Positions 31,960 through 41,140 of a stretch of DNA of 64,000 bases are shown in pieces. The stretch is from an uncultured Eubacteriaceae bacterium. Its GTDB lineage: Bacteria > Bacillota > Clostridia > Eubacteriales > Eubacteriaceae. The stretch's first letter is position 1. The number at the start of each line of letters is the position of its first letter. The translations under genes were made by a program, and so were the position numbers. The notes under the pieces were generated by a model. That model saw only the letters and a list, made by a program, of their open reading frames with translations. It made no database searches and was not told the origin of the DNA. The stretch covers positions 1 to 64,000 of the forward strand of contig CAMBHL010000002.1 of NCBI GenBank assembly GCA_945867155.1. Direction: 5' to 3'.

Positions 31960-33255
31960 ATGGACGCAATTGGACAAATTGTTCATGCCGCAGGACAGGC
32001 GTATGAAGCGTACCGCAGGTGTTCTCTGAAAGACCGGAAAAAAGCGATAGAGGCGGTTCGAACCGGCTTAAAGGGAGCGGTTATGAACCTCGCCGAAAGG
32101 GCTTACCGGGAAACCGGCATGGGCCATCCTGTCGACAAAGCGCGGAAAATCAAACTGGCGATTGAAAGAACGCCCGGCGTCGAGGATCTCGGCACGGAAG
32201 TGCTGACCAATGACGACGGGATGGTCTTAACCGAATACGCCTCCTACGGGGTAGTGGCAGCTGTGCACCCGTGCACCAATCCTATTGCCGTGCTCATCAA
32301 CGCGACGATTTCAGCTTTGGCAGCGGGAAACGCCATCATTCACTGCCCGCACCCCCGGGCGTACAAGTGCAGTCAGCTGGCGGTTGATCTCATCAACGAG
32401 AGCATTCGGGACTGCATCGGCATCGATCATCTGATCGGGATTCTCCCTTCGGCTGGCCATCGGGTCACGGAAGAACTCATGAATCATCCCGATGTGGATA
32501 TGATTTTGGTGACCGGTTCCGACACGGCACTCAGCGCCGCCTTCCGCGCCGATAAAAAGGTGATCGGCTCAGGCCCGGCCAATCCGCCGGTGATCGTCGA
32601 CGAAACGGCAGATCTGGAACAGGCTGCGGCGGATATCGCGAAATCGGCCAGCTTTGACTACAATCTGATGTGCATTTCAGAAAAGGCGATTGTTGCCGTC
32701 GACCGCATTGCCGAACTGCTGATGACGGCCTTTGCCCGCCAGGGGGTTCAGGTTTTAAATCAGGAAGAGATGGCGAAGGTCGAACGCCTGATGACGAACG
32801 CGGATGGCGACATCAACCGTAAATTCGAAGGCCGTTCACTGGAAGAAATTTTGAAAAAAGCTGAGGTACAGTATCATTATCCGGCGAAACTGGCCGTCGG
32901 CGAAGCCCAGCTGAATCATCTCATCGTCATGAAGGAAATCAAAGTGCCGGTGGTGCCGATCGTCCGGATGCCAGACTTTAAGTCGGCTTTGAAAGCCGCC
33001 CTTCAGATCGAACAGCACAGCCGCCACACGGCAGGCATTCACAGCCGCAGCATCGAACGTCTGGAAGAAGCAGCCCGGGTGATGGGGACAGCGGTTTTTG
33101 TCAAAAACGCGCCGTTCATTTCGGCAGCTGGCTTTGACGTGGAAGTGCCCTGTGCGCTCTCTATTGCGAACCGGACAGGTGAAGGCCCGGTCTCAGCCCG
33201 GCATCTCGCTTACCGGAGAAGATGCGTTTTGTCCAAAGCCTTCCGCCTCAGATAG
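31960..33255 (+). CDS. CoA-acylating aldehyde dehydrogenase, second copy without targeting peptide
   Basis: The 431-residue protein is of the PduP/EutE class, turning propionaldehyde or acetaldehyde plus CoA and NAD into acyl-CoA. Catalytic Cys238 lies in FDYNLMCISEKA, matching FDNNLPCIAEKE of the second copy at 47.5 kb. It has the class features VHPCTNPIA and RTGEGPVSARHLAYRRRCVL. It is shorter because it starts directly with the catalytic fold: the N-terminal encapsulation helix is absent. It may therefore work in the cytosol or enter by binding a partner. It lies between the glycyl-radical pair and the regulators. Confidence 0.88.
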   Translation: MDAIGQIVHAAGQAYEAYRRCSLKDRKKAIEAVRTGLKGAVMNLAERAYRETGMGHPVDKARKIKLAIERTPGVEDLGTEVLTNDDGMVLTEYASYGVVAAVHPCTNPIAVLINATISALAAGNAIIHCPHPRAYKCSQLAVDLINESIRDCIGIDHLIGILPSAGHRVTEELMNHPDVDMILVTGSDTALSAAFRADKKVIGSGPANPPVIVDETADLEQAAADIAKSASFDYNLMCISEKAIVAVDRIAELLMTAFARQGVQVLNQEEMAKVERLMTNADGDINRKFEGRSLEEILKKAEVQYHYPAKLAVGEAQLNHLIVMKEIKVPVVPIVRMPDFKSALKAALQIEQHSRHTAGIHSRSIERLEEAARVMGTAVFVKNAPFISAAGFDVEVPCALSIANRTGEGPVSARHLAYRRRCVLSKAFRLR

Positions 33256-33369
33256 AGAAATAGAAAAATACAATAGCAAGATTAAAAAAGAAAACGCTGT
33301 GTGTGTTGAAAAGTACATTTATTTTTAATAAAATAAGAATAATGAAATTAAACAAAAGGGGATTGGAAC

Positions 33370-34584
33370 ATGGCAGAAATTGATAAATGGGCCCAATCAG
33401 ATGAGTTTAAACACATGCAGCAGGTCTTTCAAAAAGTGACAAAAGTGCCCTGCCGGCTGATTGATTATAGAGGCAAAAGCATCAACGAAGGGAACGAAAC
33501 GTCGCCGATTTTAAAAAAAGCGGCGGATTGGCAGGAAATCAAAAAAATATTTGAACAGGAGGCGAGGGAAACCAGCATTCAGGCGGTGACTGATGAAGAA
33601 ATCCGGCTGTACCGCGTCTTCAAGACCCTGGGGTTTTTTGTGGTGCCCTTGGCTTTTGACGGCGTGTACATGGGCGCCCTTCAGGGGGGACCGGTGCGCC
33701 TTGAAGAGACTTCCATTGAAATCGCCGATGTGCCGGCCGAGATGGGGAAAAAGGCGGAACTTTTCTGCCAGGTCAATGCCAAACTCATCGAAGCGCTGCC
33801 GGTTTTTTCTCTGGCGTCTTTTAAGGCCGTGGCAGAAATGGGACAGCTGTGGATCGGAAGGCGAGCCGCGCTGGGACGCAAGATTGATGAAATGAATGCG
33901 CGCAGCGAACATCACACGGCGATCATCGAGCAGCAGTACAAAAAAATAGAGGCCTTTGAAAGGCGGATACACCAGAAACCGGAACAGCAGCATCTCGAAG
34001 ATCAGCTCAACATGCATTTCTGGTTCAATTCCCTGACCTCTGCGGCGAATCTGGCCATCATTGAAGGGGCCATGCGCACCAACGAAATGATCACCCTGAT
34101 TTCGGATTTCCTCCGGGACACCCTTTTCGACCACGAACGCTTCTGGAGCATTGCCAAGGAAACCGAAGCCATCGAGTGCTACCTGCGCATTCAGGGGGTG
34201 CGCTTCGGGGACCGGGTTCAGTACAAAATCGATGTGCCCCGGAGCATGATGAAGCTCTGCGTACCCAAAATGATGCTCATGCCCTTTGTGGAATTCAGCA
34301 CGGTCGAAGTGATCAATCAGGAAGCGGGCGGTCAGATTCTCGTAAAATTCAGCAAAGAATCCTCCCACATCGTCTGTGAGGTGCAGGACAACGCCAAACG
34401 GCAGATCGCGTCTAAAATCCCTTCAGAACCGAAAAAACACTATTCCATTGAAAAGAACATCGGAAGAGTCCGGGACCAGCTGGGACAGATTTACGGCACA
34501 GGCTATCACATCGTCAACACCGAAAAGGACGGCGTCAACGATCTGCTGATCAGTATTCCGGAAAGTGGAGTGTCCCATGTTTGA
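33370..34584 (+). CDS. Soluble PocR-domain sensor of the LytS/YesM histidine-kinase type, degenerate ATP site
   Basis: The 404-residue protein has no membrane segment. Residues about 8-140 form a PocR-like ligand domain, then a short coiled coil (about 165-205) and a His-kinase region with the phospho-acceptor His216 (LNMHFWFNSL). The ATP-binding half is abnormal: the N-box reads MPFVEFSTVEV, where the family has PLVENAIxHG; the DNG of the G1 box is DNA; and the later GxGLxN is absent. PocR domains sense propanediol-type ligands. It overlaps its response regulator by 8 bases, so it is the likely sensor for the locus. Confidence 0.8.
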   Translation: MAEIDKWAQSDEFKHMQQVFQKVTKVPCRLIDYRGKSINEGNETSPILKKAADWQEIKKIFEQEARETSIQAVTDEEIRLYRVFKTLGFFVVPLAFDGVYMGALQGGPVRLEETSIEIADVPAEMGKKAELFCQVNAKLIEALPVFSLASFKAVAEMGQLWIGRRAALGRKIDEMNARSEHHTAIIEQQYKKIEAFERRIHQKPEQQHLEDQLNMHFWFNSLTSAANLAIIEGAMRTNEMITLISDFLRDTLFDHERFWSIAKETEAIECYLRIQGVRFGDRVQYKIDVPRSMMKLCVPKMMLMPFVEFSTVEVINQEAGGQILVKFSKESSHIVCEVQDNAKRQIASKIPSEPKKHYSIEKNIGRVRDQLGQIYGTGYHIVNTEKDGVNDLLISIPESGVSHV

Positions 34585-35593
34585 AGTTTTAATCACCGAT
34601 GACGAGCCCCTCATGCGTCAGGCACTGACGCAGATGATCGGGATGGTCGACGGCTTTGAAGTCTGCGGCGAGGCGACCACGGGGAATGAGGCGATCAAAC
34701 AGGTGAAGGCCCTGAAGCCGGATATCGTTTTTATGGATGTGGTCATGCCCGACGAAGACGGCATCAAAGCGGCCCAGAAAATCCGCGAAATCCTGCCCCA
34801 CGTCACGATTTATCTCGTGTCAGCCTACAATACTTTCGACTTTGCCAAAGAAGCCATTCATGTGGGCGTCGACGAGTACCTGCTCAAGCCTTTGAGCTTT
34901 TCAAAAGTCAAGCGGCTTTTGGAATCTTTCCGAGGCCTTAAAAAGCGGCGGAATCGGACCTTTAACGCCCTTTGTTCAGAGATCGACGGCGGCGATTACG
35001 CGAAGATGTATTACGATCTGCCCCAGCTGGTGCAGGCCATTAAGACCGAAAGCTGGGAAGCAGCGGACGAAATCATCGACTACTACTACACCCTTGAAAA
35101 CCAGCTTTTCATTCACTACAATTGTCTCGAAGAGACGAATTACATCAACCGGCCGGCAGGGAAAATGCTGCCTGTGGGCCGCTGGCTGGCGTTTCGGCTC
35201 TACGCGACGATGGATCTCATTTACCGGCACAACGCCTGTGATCTGTATCCGGTAATGAAGAAGTCCTTTGCGTACATCGACCATCACATCGGCGAGAATA
35301 TCGGCCTTCGGGAGGTGCGGGAAAACAGCGGCCTGTCCCAGGGGTATCTGAGCCGGATCTTCAAGAAGACCCTGGGCATTTCCGTCATGACTTATATCCA
35401 TTTGTGCCGGATGATGCAGGCCAAATGGTATTTCTGCGTGTCCAACGACAGCGTGACCGACGTCACTTACCGTCTCGGTTATAACGAGAGCTCGTATTTC
35501 AGCAAACTCTTTAAAAAATATGAGCACATGACGATTTCAGAATACAAAAAAATCGTGCGAAAAGAAAAAGAAGAACAGAAAGCAAAGGGATAA
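34577..35593 (+). CDS. AraC-type response regulator of the diol locus
   Basis: The 338-residue protein has a receiver domain with the phospho-acceptor Asp54 (VFMDVVMPDEDG) and Lys in LLKPLSF, a middle region of unknown fold, and a C-terminal AraC pair of helix-turn-helix motifs (SGLSQGYLSRIFKKTLG and VTYRLGYNESSYFSKLFKK). ATG 34577 is preferred to GTG 34565 because GGAG lies 6 bases before it. It follows the sensor with overlap and precedes metK by 7 bases. It probably activates the pdu operon and the glycyl-radical genes. Confidence 0.9.
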   Translation: MFEVLITDDEPLMRQALTQMIGMVDGFEVCGEATTGNEAIKQVKALKPDIVFMDVVMPDEDGIKAAQKIREILPHVTIYLVSAYNTFDFAKEAIHVGVDEYLLKPLSFSKVKRLLESFRGLKKRRNRTFNALCSEIDGGDYAKMYYDLPQLVQAIKTESWEAADEIIDYYYTLENQLFIHYNCLEETNYINRPAGKMLPVGRWLAFRLYATMDLIYRHNACDLYPVMKKSFAYIDHHIGENIGLREVRENSGLSQGYLSRIFKKTLGISVMTYIHLCRMMQAKWYFCVSNDSVTDVTYRLGYNESSYFSKLFKKYEHMTISEYKKIVRKEKEEQKAKG

Positions 35594-35600
35594 ACAATCA

Positions 35601-36830
35601 ATGAAAAGAACAGCAGAATCTGTAACAGAAGGACATCCGGACAAGCTCTGTGATCAGATCGCAGACGGCATTGTGGATGCCTGTCTGGAAAAAGATCCAA
35701 AAAGCCATGTAGCGATCGAAGTGATGGCGTCGAAGAACACCCTCTTTTTAGCGGGAGAGCTTTCGCCGGAACTGATCGAAAGCCGCGCCGTTTCAGTGGA
35801 AGCCATCGCGCGAAAAACGGCAGAAGCCATCGGCTACACCTCTGAAGAGGCGGGACTCGACGGACGGCACTGCCTAGTGATGGCAAACATCAACGCCCAG
35901 TCCGCTGACATCAACGCCGCAGTTTCCAAGGCGGATACAGTGGAAACCGCCAAATGGCAGGCCGGCAAGGTCCGCTGCAAATGGCTGCCGCCGGAAAAGG
36001 GCGAAGCGGGAGAACACTACACCGTGAGCCACATCGGCGCCGGAGATCAGGGCATCATGTACGGCTACGCGACAGACGAAACCGAAAGCCTCATGCCGCT
36101 GCCTTTCGTATTGGCGACAGCGCTTTCCAAACGTCTGGCCCAGGTCCGCAAAGCCGGCACCTTGCCGTGGCTGCGCCCCGACGGCAAAAGCCAGGTGACC
36201 CTGGACGGGGATCACAAAGTCAGTTCCATTGTGGTCTCTGCCCAGCACGACCCGAGCATCGCCCTGGCCGACCTTCAGCAGGCCATTGCCGAGCATGTGA
36301 TTGTGCCGGTTTTTGAAAAAACGGTGGGATTGGACTGGATCACGGCGGATACTCAGATCCACATCAATCCGTCCGGGCGCTTCGTCATCGGCGGCCCTCT
36401 GGGAGACACCGGGGTGACCGGCCGCAAGCTCATGGTCGATACCTACGGCGGAGCCTGCCATCATGGCGGCGGCGCCTTTTCGGGGAAGGACCCGACAAAA
36501 GTCGACCGCTCCGGGGCTTATATGGCCCGCTACCTGGCGAAAAACATTGTGGGCTGCGGCCTCGCGAAGCGGTGCGAAGTGGCCCTGGCTTTTGCGATCG
36601 GCCGGGAAGAACCGGAAATGTTCGAAATCAATACGTTCGGAACAGCGAAAGCGCCGGAAAGCCAGATCAAAAAAATGATCGAACACAACGTTTCTTTTGC
36701 GGTGCCGGATATCATCGACGGCCTGAACCTGGCTCAGCCAATTTATCAAAAGACAGCGGCCTACGGCCATTTCGGCCAGCCGGACCGCCCCTGGGAAAAA
36801 ATTGACGCCTTCGAATCCGTCAAAAAGTAG
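35601..36830 (+). CDS. metK: S-adenosylmethionine synthetase
   Basis: The 409-residue enzyme makes SAM from ATP and methionine. Hallmarks are TAESVTEGHPDKLCDQIAD, the GAGDQGIMYGYATDET loop, the P-loop-like GGGAFSGKDPTKVDRSGAY and the C-terminal part. It is slightly divergent (GIMYGY for GIMFGY). Its start lies 7 bases after the response regulator, so it is in the regulators' transcript and ends at a strong terminator. Being placed between the controls and the shell operon of a locus with a SAM-consuming radical activase suggests a dedicated SAM supply; whether another metK exists is unknown. Confidence 0.95.
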   Translation: MKRTAESVTEGHPDKLCDQIADGIVDACLEKDPKSHVAIEVMASKNTLFLAGELSPELIESRAVSVEAIARKTAEAIGYTSEEAGLDGRHCLVMANINAQSADINAAVSKADTVETAKWQAGKVRCKWLPPEKGEAGEHYTVSHIGAGDQGIMYGYATDETESLMPLPFVLATALSKRLAQVRKAGTLPWLRPDGKSQVTLDGDHKVSSIVVSAQHDPSIALADLQQAIAEHVIVPVFEKTVGLDWITADTQIHINPSGRFVIGGPLGDTGVTGRKLMVDTYGGACHHGGGAFSGKDPTKVDRSGAYMARYLAKNIVGCGLAKRCEVALAFAIGREEPEMFEINTFGTAKAPESQIKKMIEHNVSFAVPDIIDGLNLAQPIYQKTAAYGHFGQPDRPWEKIDAFESVKK

Positions 36831-36881
36831 CCGCTTAAAAGTAAAAATAAATCATATTTGTGTATACAAGGTGACAAATTT

Positions 36882-36918
36882 ACACAAAGAAAGCACTGCT
36901 TTCTTTGTGTTTTTTTTA
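36882..36918 (+). terminator. Strong terminator after metK
   Basis: ACACAAAGAAAG (36882-36893) pairs with CTTTCTTTGTGT (36899-36910), followed by a long T run. It separates the regulator/metK transcript from the shell operon. Confidence 0.92.
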
Positions 36919-37047
36919 CAATTATTCGGTAAAATAAAACCGTAAATCAGGGCAGATCTATATGTTGTGGTGTGAATTTTCAAAAGCACATGAAAACGCG
37001 GGTGTAAACGCATAAAAGTGTATTTTTTATAAGAACACCGCAAGTAA

Positions 37048-37087
37048 TTATCTGGTCAAATGGTTTACAATAACTGTAGTCAGATAA
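37048..37087 (+). promoter_or_regulatory. Candidate operator/promoter of the pdu operon
   Basis: TTATCTG (37048-37054) and CAGATAA (37081-37087) form a perfect seven-base inverted repeat with 26 bases between, just before the AGGAGG site of the first shell gene. TTTACA at 37064-37069 could be a -35 element, but no good -10 box follows. A weak promoter fits activation by the AraC-type regulator. The rest of the 277-base gap holds the metK terminator and AT-rich sequence. Confidence 0.45.
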
Positions 37088-37107
37088 CCTAAAAGGAGGA
37101 AAAGCTT

Positions 37108-37383
37108 ATGACAAATGAAGCTTTGGGTATGATTGAAACCAAAGGCCTCGTCGGATGCATCGAAGCAACTGATGCCATGGTCAAATCTGCCAACGTCACG
37201 TTCACAGGCTATGAAAAGATCGGTTCCGGTCTTGTCACAACCATGGTTCGCGGCGATGTCGGTGCGGTCAAGGCAGCTGTAGATGCTGGCGCAGCGGCAG
37301 CTGACAAAGTTGGCCAGGTTGTTTCAGTTCATGTGATTCCGAGACCACATCAAGATGTGGAAAAAATGTTACCAACTTTATAA
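37108..37383 (+). CDS. pduA: Hexameric shell protein PduA-type
   Basis: The 91-residue single BMC domain makes the flat hexamers of the shell facets. It has [24 protein letters not shown], the pore loop KIGSGLV (a Ser-containing pore as in PduA, suited to propanediol) and [10 protein letters not shown]. It is the first gene after the operator region with a strong AAGGAGG site. Only one PduA/PduJ-type hexamer is present in this locus, so it should be the main facet protein. Confidence 0.95.
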   Translation: MTNEALGMIETKGLVGCIEATDAMVKSANVTFTGYEKIGSGLVTTMVRGDVGAVKAAVDAGAAAADKVGQVVSVHVIPRPHQDVEKMLPTL

Positions 37384-37403
37384 AATAGTGGAGGTGTGAA
37401 TTA

Positions 37404-38186
37404 ATGAAAGATGATGTTATGAACAAATTGATGGACGAAGTCATGAAGAAGATGGAAGAAGTCGAAGAAAAAGGCACCGTCTCCGAAGCCACTGGTACTT
37501 GTGGACTGACTGAATACGTAGGACAGACCATGGGGGATACGATTGGTCTGGTTATCGCTAACGTAGATCCTAACTTACATGAAGCAATGGAAATCGATCC
37601 GAAATACCGTTCAATCGGGATTATTTCAGGACGTACAGGGGCTGGCCCGCAGATCATGGCAGCTGATGAAGCTGTTAAAGCGACCAACACTGAAATGGTT
37701 ATCTGCGAAATGGCTCGTGATACCAAAGGCGGCGCAGGACATGGTTCACTGGTTGTCTTCGGTGCTGAAGATGTTTCCGATGCAAAACGCGCTGTTGAAG
37801 TTGCGTTGGTCGAAACTGAAAGACACTTCGGCGATGTTTACGGCAACGACGCCGGCCACCTGGAATTCCAGTACACCGCTCGTGCTTCCTTCGCCTGCAA
37901 CGCTGCATTCGGCGCACCAATCGGCCGTGCATACGCTCTGATCTTAGGCGCTCCTGCAGGGATCGGTATTTTAATCTCCGATATCGCACTCAAAGCTGCT
38001 AACGTTGAACTGATCAGCTACTGCTCACCTGATCATGGGACAAAGGCTTCTAACGAAGGCTTTATCAATGTTTACGGCGACGCTGGCGCTGTCCGTCAGG
38101 CTGTCCGCGCAGCTCGTGATGCTGGTATCCAGGCATTAACAGCATTAGGCGGACCTTGCCCATCAGCTACAACTCCTTACATTTAA
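37404..38186 (+). CDS. pduB: Tandem-domain shell protein PduB
   Basis: The 260-residue protein has two BMC domains (about 50-150 and 155-255), forming trimers with a gated pore. The N-terminal 30 residues form a charged amphipathic helix (MNKLMDEVMKKMEEVEEKG), the part that in Salmonella PduB links the cargo core to the shell. It follows pduA by 20 bases and precedes pduC. Confidence 0.95.
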   Translation: MKDDVMNKLMDEVMKKMEEVEEKGTVSEATGTCGLTEYVGQTMGDTIGLVIANVDPNLHEAMEIDPKYRSIGIISGRTGAGPQIMAADEAVKATNTEMVICEMARDTKGGAGHGSLVVFGAEDVSDAKRAVEVALVETERHFGDVYGNDAGHLEFQYTARASFACNAAFGAPIGRAYALILGAPAGIGILISDIALKAANVELISYCSPDHGTKASNEGFINVYGDAGAVRQAVRAARDAGIQALTALGGPCPSATTPYI

Positions 38187-38235
38187 TGGTATTAGACCCA
38201 CACTAATACAAAGAGATTTAAGGAGGAATGACTAA

Positions 38236-39897
38236 ATGAGATCAAAAAGATTTGAAGCTCTGGAAGCACGTCCGATTAAAAAAGACGGTTTCGTTAAAGA
38301 ATGGCCAGAAGTTGGCTTGATCGCCATGAACTCTGACTTGGACCCAAAACCAAGCATCAAAGTTGAAGATGGCAAAATTGTTGAAATGGATGGCAAGAAG
38401 AGAGATGACTTCGACATGCTCGATCAGTTCATCGCTGACCACGCTATCCACATTGAAGATGCAGAAGAAGCGATGGCAATTCCGTCCATCGATATCGCCA
38501 ACAAACTCGTTGACATTCATGTTCCAAGAAAAGACATCATCAAAATCACAACCGCTGTTACCCCAGCTAAGATGACTGAAGTCCTGGGCTACATGAGCGT
38601 TCTCGAAATGATGATGGCACAGAACAAGATGCGTGCTCGTTTGATGCCGTCTAACCAGTGCCACGTTACAAACGTTAAAGATAACATGGTTCAAATCGCC
38701 GCTGATGCTGCTGAAGCAGCTATCCGTGGATTTGACGAACAGGAAACCACAGTTGGTATCGCACGTTACGCACCATTCAACGCCTTAGGGATCATGGTTG
38801 GCGCAAACTGCGGCCGTCCGGGTATCTTAACACAGTGCTCTGTTGAAGAAGCAACCGAACTTGATATGGGGATGAGAGGCTTCACCGCCTACGCTGAAAC
38901 CATTTCTGTTTATGGGACTGAACAAGTTTTCATGGACGGCGATGACACCCCGTATTCAAAAGCATTCTTAGCATCCGCTTACGCATCTCGTGGTTTGAAA
39001 ATGCGTTTCACCTCTGGTTCTGGTTCAGAAGTCCAGATGGGTTATGCAGAAGGCCACTCCATGTTATACCTCGAAGCCCGCTGCCTGTATGTCACAAGAG
39101 GCGCCGGTGTTCAGGGGACTCAGAACGGTTCTGTTTCATGCGTTGGTGTTCCGGCCGCTGTTCCTGGCGGGATTCGTGAAATCCTGGCTGAAAACCTGTT
39201 GGCAGCATGCCTCGACCTGGAATGCGCATCATCAAACGACCAGACATTCACACACTCGGATTTACGCCGTGTCGCTCGTTCATTGATGCAGATGGTTCCT
39301 GGGACAGACTACATCTGCTCCGGTTATTCATCCACTCCGAACTACGACAACATGTTCGCAGGATCCAACTGGGATGCTCATGACTACGATGACTGGAACG
39401 TCATCCAGCGTGACTTGAGAATCGATGCCGGCTTACAGCCTATCACTGAAGACGCATTGGTCGAAGCACGTGCCAAAGCCGCTAGAGCGATCCAGGGCCT
39501 GTTCAAAGGCATGGGTCTTCCGGAAATTACCGATGAAGAAGTTGAAGCCGCAACATACGCAGACGGTTCCAAAGATATGCCGGACCGCGACGTTGTTGCC
39601 GACCTGAAAGCTATCGAAGACATGATGAACAGAGGCGTCACCGCTGTCGACTTCATCAAGGCTCTCGACAAAGAAGGCTTCCACGATGTTGCACAGTCGA
39701 TCTTTAACATCCAGTACATCAAATGCGCTGGTGACTACCTGCATACAGCTTCTAAATTGTCTTCTGACTGGGAAGTCATTTCTGCAGTTAACTACAAGAA
39801 CGACTACCATGGTGTCGGAACTGGGTATCAGATCTCTGAAGAACGCTGGAAACAGATTTCTGACCTGCCGTGGGCAGATGACCCAGAAACAATTTAG
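38236..39897 (+). CDS. pduC: Adenosylcobalamin-dependent propanediol dehydratase, large subunit
   Basis: The 553-residue catalytic subunit turns 1,2-propanediol into propionaldehyde by a B12 radical. It matches PduC closely, with GARY-like start RFEALEARPIKKDGFVKEW, the SSGYS-type loop ICSGYSSTPNYDNMFAGSN and GVQGTQNGSVSCVGVP, the diol-dehydratase version of this motif rather than the glycerol one. It has no targeting peptide; its small partners PduD and PduE supply it. Codon use is strongly biased, as in highly expressed genes. Confidence 0.96.
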   Translation: MRSKRFEALEARPIKKDGFVKEWPEVGLIAMNSDLDPKPSIKVEDGKIVEMDGKKRDDFDMLDQFIADHAIHIEDAEEAMAIPSIDIANKLVDIHVPRKDIIKITTAVTPAKMTEVLGYMSVLEMMMAQNKMRARLMPSNQCHVTNVKDNMVQIAADAAEAAIRGFDEQETTVGIARYAPFNALGIMVGANCGRPGILTQCSVEEATELDMGMRGFTAYAETISVYGTEQVFMDGDDTPYSKAFLASAYASRGLKMRFTSGSGSEVQMGYAEGHSMLYLEARCLYVTRGAGVQGTQNGSVSCVGVPAAVPGGIREILAENLLAACLDLECASSNDQTFTHSDLRRVARSLMQMVPGTDYICSGYSSTPNYDNMFAGSNWDAHDYDDWNVIQRDLRIDAGLQPITEDALVEARAKAARAIQGLFKGMGLPEITDEEVEAATYADGSKDMPDRDVVADLKAIEDMMNRGVTAVDFIKALDKEGFHDVAQSIFNIQYIKCAGDYLHTASKLSSDWEVISAVNYKNDYHGVGTGYQISEERWKQISDLPWADDPETI

Positions 39898-39914
39898 TGA
39901 GAGGGGTGTATAGA

Positions 39915-40589
39915 ATGGCTGTTAACGAAGAATTGTTAAAATCAATCATCGCAGATGTTGTAAAAGAAATGTCAGCTGATGCGCCAGCAGAAAAACCAGC
40001 AGAAGCGCCGAAAGCAGCTCCTGTTGATGAAGGCCCGGCTGAAACATTGGTATTGACGCCAGACGGCGAAGCCCAGAAGGGCACGGCTGCAGATGAAGTT
40101 ATTATCGGCGTTTCCGCACAGTTTGGTGCAGAACAGCAGAACAACATCATCGGCGTGCCGCACGCCAAGATCATGAAAGAATTGATCGCTGGTATCGAAG
40201 AAGAAGGAATGAAAGCTCGTGTCGTCAAAGTCTATCGTTCAGGTGACGTTGCTGTTATCGGACATGACTGTGCAGAACTTTCTGGTTCAGGCGTTGCAAT
40301 CGGCATCCAGTCCCGTGGGACCTGCTTGATCCATCAGGCAGACCTGCCGCAGCTCGGCAACTTGGAATTATTCCCGCAGTGCCCGCTGATCGACCTTGAC
40401 ACCTATCGTCAGATCGGTAAAAACGCTGCCCTTTACGCAAAAGGCGAAAGCCCGAACCCAGTGCCGGTTAAGAACGACCAGATGGCCCGTCCTGCTTTCC
40501 AGGCCAGAGCTGCGCTTCTGTACTTAAAAGAAGTCCAGTCTGTTGTCTTAGGGAAGAAACCGGTCAACATGAAAGTTTCCTACAAATAA
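39915..40589 (+). CDS. pduD: Propanediol dehydratase, medium subunit with encapsulation peptide
   Basis: The 224-residue subunit binds the B12 base side with PduC. Residues 1-20 (AVNEELLKSIIADVVKEM) are an amphipathic helix followed by an Ala/Pro/Glu-rich linker to about residue 45, the known encapsulation peptide of PduD. ATG 39915 is chosen for GAGGGG upstream; a longer frame from 39897 would add six residues before the helix. It starts 17 bases after pduC. Confidence 0.95.
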   Translation: MAVNEELLKSIIADVVKEMSADAPAEKPAEAPKAAPVDEGPAETLVLTPDGEAQKGTAADEVIIGVSAQFGAEQQNNIIGVPHAKIMKELIAGIEEEGMKARVVKVYRSGDVAVIGHDCAELSGSGVAIGIQSRGTCLIHQADLPQLGNLELFPQCPLIDLDTYRQIGKNAALYAKGESPNPVPVKNDQMARPAFQARAALLYLKEVQSVVLGKKPVNMKVSYK

Positions 40590-40604
40590 TAAGGAGGTGC
40601 ACAG

Positions 40605-41111
40605 ATGACACAAGAACAAATGTTAGAACAAATCGTCAAACAGGTTATGGCATCGATGTCCTCCGGCTCTGCAGCCAGCGCGCCGTCTGACGACGTCAAA
40701 GTGACCGATGCAGATTATCCTCTGGGCGAAAAAAGACCTGAATTAATCACATCAGCAACAGGGATCCCGCTGAAAGAATTAACCTTGGAAAAGGTTCTCG
40801 ACGGCACCCTCAAAGCTGAAGACTTGAGAATCAACCCGAAGACCCTGGAACTCCAGGCTCAGGTCGCGGACTCTGTCGGCCGTGATGCTTTCGGCATCAA
40901 CCTCCGCCGTGCTGCTGAATTGATCGCAGTTCCAGATGCCCGCGTTCTCGAAATCTACAACGCTCTGCGTCCGTACCGTTCAACGAAAGAAGAACTCGAA
41001 GCGATCGCTGATGAACTCGAAACCAAATACAGCGCAAAAGTCTGCGCACAGCTCGTCAGAGAAGCCGCTTACATCGGATACAAGAGAAAGAGAACAAAAG
41101 AATTTAAATAA
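40605..41111 (+). CDS. pduE: Propanediol dehydratase, small subunit
   Basis: The 168-residue subunit has an N-terminal targeting-type helix (EQMLEQIVKQVMASM), a Ser/Ala linker, then the conserved core (DYPLGEKRPELITSATG, RAAELIAVPD, LRPYRSTKEELEAIADELE). Together with PduC and PduD it forms the (abc)2 holoenzyme. The extension is absent in soluble glycerol dehydratases, so this points to a compartment enzyme. Confidence 0.95.
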   Translation: MTQEQMLEQIVKQVMASMSSGSAASAPSDDVKVTDADYPLGEKRPELITSATGIPLKELTLEKVLDGTLKAEDLRINPKTLELQAQVADSVGRDAFGINLRRAAELIAVPDARVLEIYNALRPYRSTKEELEAIADELETKYSAKVCAQLVREAAYIGYKRKRTKEFK

Positions 41112-41140
41112 GTTTCGATTAGGATTGTTTGGAGGAGAAT

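Noticed and set aside
36831-37107. Cobalamin riboswitch before the pdu operon
   Set aside because: No B12-box-like sequence or long paired leader is seen; the gap holds only the metK terminator and AT-rich promoter sequence.
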